From positions 1,922,001 to 1,986,000 of the forward strand of contig NZ_JAPEMM010000001.1 in the NCBI RefSeq assembly GCF_026342735.1: a stretch of DNA of 64,000 nucleotides, given 5' to 3'. Shown piece by piece: positions 56,963-64,000 of the stretch. How positions within the stretch are numbered: the first letter of the stretch is position 1; every line of letters starts with the position of its first letter. A model generated the notes under the pieces. The model saw only the letters and a list, made by a program, of their open reading frames with translations, was not told the origin of the DNA and made no database searches. A program made the translations under genes and the position numbers. The stretch is from Streptomyces sp. NBC_00193. GTDB taxonomy: Bacteria; Actinomycetota; Actinomycetes; Streptomycetales; Streptomycetaceae.

Positions 56963-57054
56963 CCCGAGCACGCGGCGGGCCCCCGCGGTCGACCTAGACT
57001 GGCGAGTCGGACAAAACCTCCGACAGCAGCACTCGACCAGCAGGGAGCAGAGCA

Positions 57055-59520
57055 TTGGGGACCGTGGCCGAGGAGCCCGCCAAGCACAGCAGTCCACCCC
57101 CCCGGGAGGACCGGCCGGCGCCGCGCCGCGCCGGCCGGTTCCACGCCCCCCTGCTCGCCTTCCTCATCGCCGCGGGCGCCTTCTGCGCGTCCTGGGCCGC
57201 CCGGGGCACCTTCCCCTTCGGCACCACCGGCCGGGCCGTCAACGACCAGGCCAACCAGTACGTCCCGTTCCACCGCGCCCTGTGGGACCTGGTCCACGGC
57301 CAGGCCGCCGGGGACCTCCTCTTCACCTGGCGCGGCGGCTTCGGCCAGCAGTTCCTGTCCGACTACTACACCTACCTCGGCAACCCCTTCTCCTGGCTGG
57401 CCGTCCTCGTCCCCCGCGCGCACGTGGACCTCGCCGTCTTCGTGATCACCCCGGTCACGATGGGCACCGCCGCCGCCCTGATGGCCGTCTACCTCGGCAA
57501 GCTGCAGCCGGGACCGTGGTGGCAGCGGGGCGTGCTCGGAGCCGTCTACGGACTGTGCGGCTGGGCGCTCAGCGACGCCTCGTACATCCCCATGTGGATG
57601 TGGGGCCTGGTCGCGCTCCCGCTCCTGGGCATCGCCGTCGAGTGGTGCCTGGAGGAACGCCGCTGGCCGGGCGTGGCCCTGCTGGTCGCGCTCGCCTGGT
57701 TCGGGAACTTCTACACCGCGATGATGGCGACGATGGCCGCCTGCGTGCTGCTCGCCATTCGCCTGATCGTCCTCGACCTGACCGGAGCCCAGCGGCTGCG
57801 CGCCGTGTGGCGGGCCGCGACGGCCGCCGCGACCGGCATCCTGCTCACGCTCCCCCTCCTCCTGCCCTCGTTCCTCTCCAGCGGAGCCGCCCAGCCCACC
57901 AAGGCGGCCGCCTTCGATCCCGTCCGGATCGAGATCTTCCTGACCGGCATGCTCCCCGGCACCTACCTGTGGGGCGGCCGGCCCCGGCTGTACGTGGCCT
58001 CGCTCGGCCTGATCCTGGCGGGGTCCTTCCTCCTCAACACGGCCGTCGCCCGCCGGACCCGGCTGGTGTGGGCGGCGGCGACCCTGCTCGTCGTCCTCTC
58101 CTTCCAGTTCCCGCCCACCCAGTACGTGTGGCACGGACTGGCGGTGCCGAACGGCAATCCCTACCGCGAGGCCTTCGTCTTCAGCGGCATGGTCGTGATC
58201 GTCGCCTGGCTCTCGCTGGCCAACCGGCCGCGCCCGCTGCACCTGGCGCTGAGCGCCGCCCTGCTGGTCGTCGCGACCTTCGTGCTGCGCCACACCAACG
58301 ACTTCGGCGGCACCACCTGGCCGGCCGTCCTGGGCGGCGGCGCGGTGTCGCTCCTGGCCCTGGTCCTGCTGGCGCTGGGCGAGAAGCGCCGGGTACTGAT
58401 CCCCGTGGCCGCCGTCCTCATGGTCGGCGTCGTCTTCGCCGAATCCACCGCCGCCGCGGTCAACGCGGACGCCCGCCGCGCCCGCGAACGCTGGGCGAAG
58501 CCGATCGCCACGTCCAGCCAGTCGATCACGAACCACTTCGACGCCGTCCGTTCGGTCGACGGCTGGCCCGCGTACCGGACCGACTCGGGCGCCCCGCAGA
58601 CCTCGTACAACGACGCGCTCTCGCTCCGGGCCGAGGGCCCGCAGTACTACAGCAGCTACCTCCCCGAGAACACGTACAAGGCCCTCGAACCCCTCGGCTA
58701 CGGCTACAAGAACGACGGCCGGACCTTCTTCGGCGCCGACAATCCCGTCCTGGACGCGATCTTCTCGATCGGCGCCCGGGCCGAACCGGGTCCGCAGAAG
58801 AACAGCTGGACGGCCCGCACCTTCCCCACCCCGCCCCTGGTCACCGTCCGCAGCGCCCCGTACTCCTCCCCCAACCCGCCGGCCAGCGTCTACGCCCGCC
58901 AGGAGCAGGTCCTCGGCTCCACCGTCTACCGGGTCCCGCCCGTCACCCGGGGCGGCAGCGCCACCCGACAGACGTACGCCGCCACCTGCACGCCCGGCTC
59001 CGAGGCCTTCTGGTACTCCCCCCAGCTGTACGGAACCCTCACCTCCGGCGGCACCGCAAGGCCCCTGGAGGACCGGATGACCGGGGTCGTGAGCCTCGGC
59101 GAGGTCCCCGCGTCCGGCACCGTCGACGTCACCGTGGACACCCGCACCCGCGACGCCACCGCCGGCGAGCACCCCATCGGCTGCCTGGACCGGGCCGCAC
59201 TCTCCCAGGCGGTCGGCCGCCTCACCGCCACGGGCGCCACCCAGGTCGGCGCGGGCGGCCACACCATCGAGGCCACCCTCCCGAAGGGAGCCTCCGGCAC
59301 CGCCGTCTTCGCCATGACCGACGTCCCCGGCTGGCAGTGCTCGGCCCCGGTGAAGAGCTTCCACGGCCTGGTCTCCCTGGACATCACCCCGGGCACGGAC
59401 AAGGTCTCCTGCACCTTCACCCCCAAGGGCCTCACCCCCGGCCTGGCCGGCGCCACCCTCGCCCTCCTGGCCCTCACCTCGGTCACCGTGGCGGGCCTCC
59501 GCCGCCGCCGACGGCCCTGA
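57055..59520 (+). CDS. YfhO-family membrane protein
   Basis: 821 residues with about a dozen membrane helices in the first 480, beginning APLLAFLIAAGAFCASWAAR. The loop NDQANQYVPFHRALWDLVHG and the later GFGQQFLSDYYTYLGNPFSW match the YfhO family (GT-C fold, linked in Firmicutes to glycosylation of wall polymers or lipids). A large extracytoplasmic domain follows and one final helix with an Arg-rich end. The start is TTG 57055 or GTG 57064; a GGGAG site fits the former. Not obviously part of the tail cluster. Confidence 0.85.
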   Translation: MGTVAEEPAKHSSPPPREDRPAPRRAGRFHAPLLAFLIAAGAFCASWAARGTFPFGTTGRAVNDQANQYVPFHRALWDLVHGQAAGDLLFTWRGGFGQQFLSDYYTYLGNPFSWLAVLVPRAHVDLAVFVITPVTMGTAAALMAVYLGKLQPGPWWQRGVLGAVYGLCGWALSDASYIPMWMWGLVALPLLGIAVEWCLEERRWPGVALLVALAWFGNFYTAMMATMAACVLLAIRLIVLDLTGAQRLRAVWRAATAAATGILLTLPLLLPSFLSSGAAQPTKAAAFDPVRIEIFLTGMLPGTYLWGGRPRLYVASLGLILAGSFLLNTAVARRTRLVWAAATLLVVLSFQFPPTQYVWHGLAVPNGNPYREAFVFSGMVVIVAWLSLANRPRPLHLALSAALLVVATFVLRHTNDFGGTTWPAVLGGGAVSLLALVLLALGEKRRVLIPVAAVLMVGVVFAESTAAAVNADARRARERWAKPIATSSQSITNHFDAVRSVDGWPAYRTDSGAPQTSYNDALSLRAEGPQYYSSYLPENTYKALEPLGYGYKNDGRTFFGADNPVLDAIFSIGARAEPGPQKNSWTARTFPTPPLVTVRSAPYSSPNPPASVYARQEQVLGSTVYRVPPVTRGGSATRQTYAATCTPGSEAFWYSPQLYGTLTSGGTARPLEDRMTGVVSLGEVPASGTVDVTVDTRTRDATAGEHPIGCLDRAALSQAVGRLTATGATQVGAGGHTIEATLPKGASGTAVFAMTDVPGWQCSAPVKSFHGLVSLDITPGTDKVSCTFTPKGLTPGLAGATLALLALTSVTVAGLRRRRRP

Positions 59521-59540
59521 TCCACGACACCGTCGACAAC

Positions 59541-59590
59541 ACGAAGAAGCCCCCCGCCTCTCCTCTCGGAGCGGCGGGGGGCTTCTTCGT
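59541..59590. terminator. Bidirectional terminator between YfhO gene and rpoC
   Basis: Perfect 18-bp stem (ACGAAGAAGCCCCCCGCC at 59541-59558 with 59573-59590) in the convergent gap; serves both genes. Confidence 0.9.
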
Positions 59591-59611
59591 ACTGCCTACT
59601 GCTCAGCGACC

Positions 59612-63511
<3,900 letters not shown>

Positions 63512-63571
63512 TGTGCGTCAATCCCTCTTTCGGGGTCGAGTCTCAATCATGGTCTGAACGGTCCCGGGGAT

Positions 63572-63601
63572 GACGGGGGGCTCTTGAGCGAGCCCCCCGT
63601 C
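63572..63601 (-). terminator. Hairpin between rpoB and rpoC
   Basis: Perfect 12-bp stem, GACGGGGGGCTC with GAGCCCCCCGTC, 6-nt loop, inside the 97-bp rpoB-rpoC gap. Likely a partial terminator or RNA-processing site that adjusts the two subunits. Confidence 0.7.
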
Positions 63602-63608
63602 AGGCCCG

Positions 63609-64000
<392 letters not shown>

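Overview
The window is a very GC-rich chromosome segment from a Streptomyces-like actinomycete. The evidence is the gene order (rpoB-rpoC, rpsL-rpsG-fusA-tuf, rpsJ to secY-adk-map-infA-rpmJ-rpsM-rpsK-rpoA-rplQ-truA, rplM-rpsI), frequent GTG starts, a WhiB-like gene, actinobacterial C-terminal extensions on several ribosomal proteins, and TAnnnT-type -10 boxes at leaderless-looking starts. No rRNA or tRNA gene, CRISPR array, integrase or insertion sequence is visible.

Layout. (1) 1-21472, minus strand: the S10/spc/alpha ribosomal superoperon and rplM-rpsI, interrupted by truA, an ABC-F ATPase and a polytopic GT87-like protein. (2) 21473-25606: the rpsJ leader, a membrane-anchored protein with two compensating frameshifts, and a large secreted amidase with three 125-residue repeats. 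(3) 25699-34515: a surface-glycan locus. A minus-strand operon (rmlB, rmlD, flippase, GT2, DUF2304 protein, GT2, polytopic glycosyltransferase) diverges from rmlA-rmlC, so dTDP-L-rhamnose supply is encoded next to lipid-linked glycan assembly genes. (4) 34742-39098, minus strand: tuf, fusA, rpsG, rpsL. (5) 39504-56962, mostly plus strand: a headless siphophage-tail gene cluster. (6) 57055-59520: a YfhO-family membrane protein. (7) 59612-64000, minus strand: rpoC and the 3' end of rpoB.

Region 5 is the main find. It has an XRE-type regulator; a WhiB-like / zinc-ribbon / HTH trio; a tail terminator; a tail tube; a gpG/gpT pair whose second frame has no start codon and appears to need a -1 ribosomal frameshift; three tandem tape-measure-like proteins; a distal tail protein; two paralogous fibre-like proteins with unrelated C-termini; a Tal-like protein; and a lysis cassette (amidase endolysin plus two holin-like membrane proteins). 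Capsid, portal, terminase, integrase, replication genes, contractile sheath and AAA+ ATPase are all absent. The best reading is a non-contractile (F-type) tailocin, or another domesticated phage tail, built into the rpoC-rpsL interval. Two of its promoters share a 31-bp promoter/operator element. A third, in front of the tape-measure/fibre/lysis operon, carries a near-consensus actinobacterial LexA (SOS) box. These assignments come from reading the sequence alone; no database search was run.
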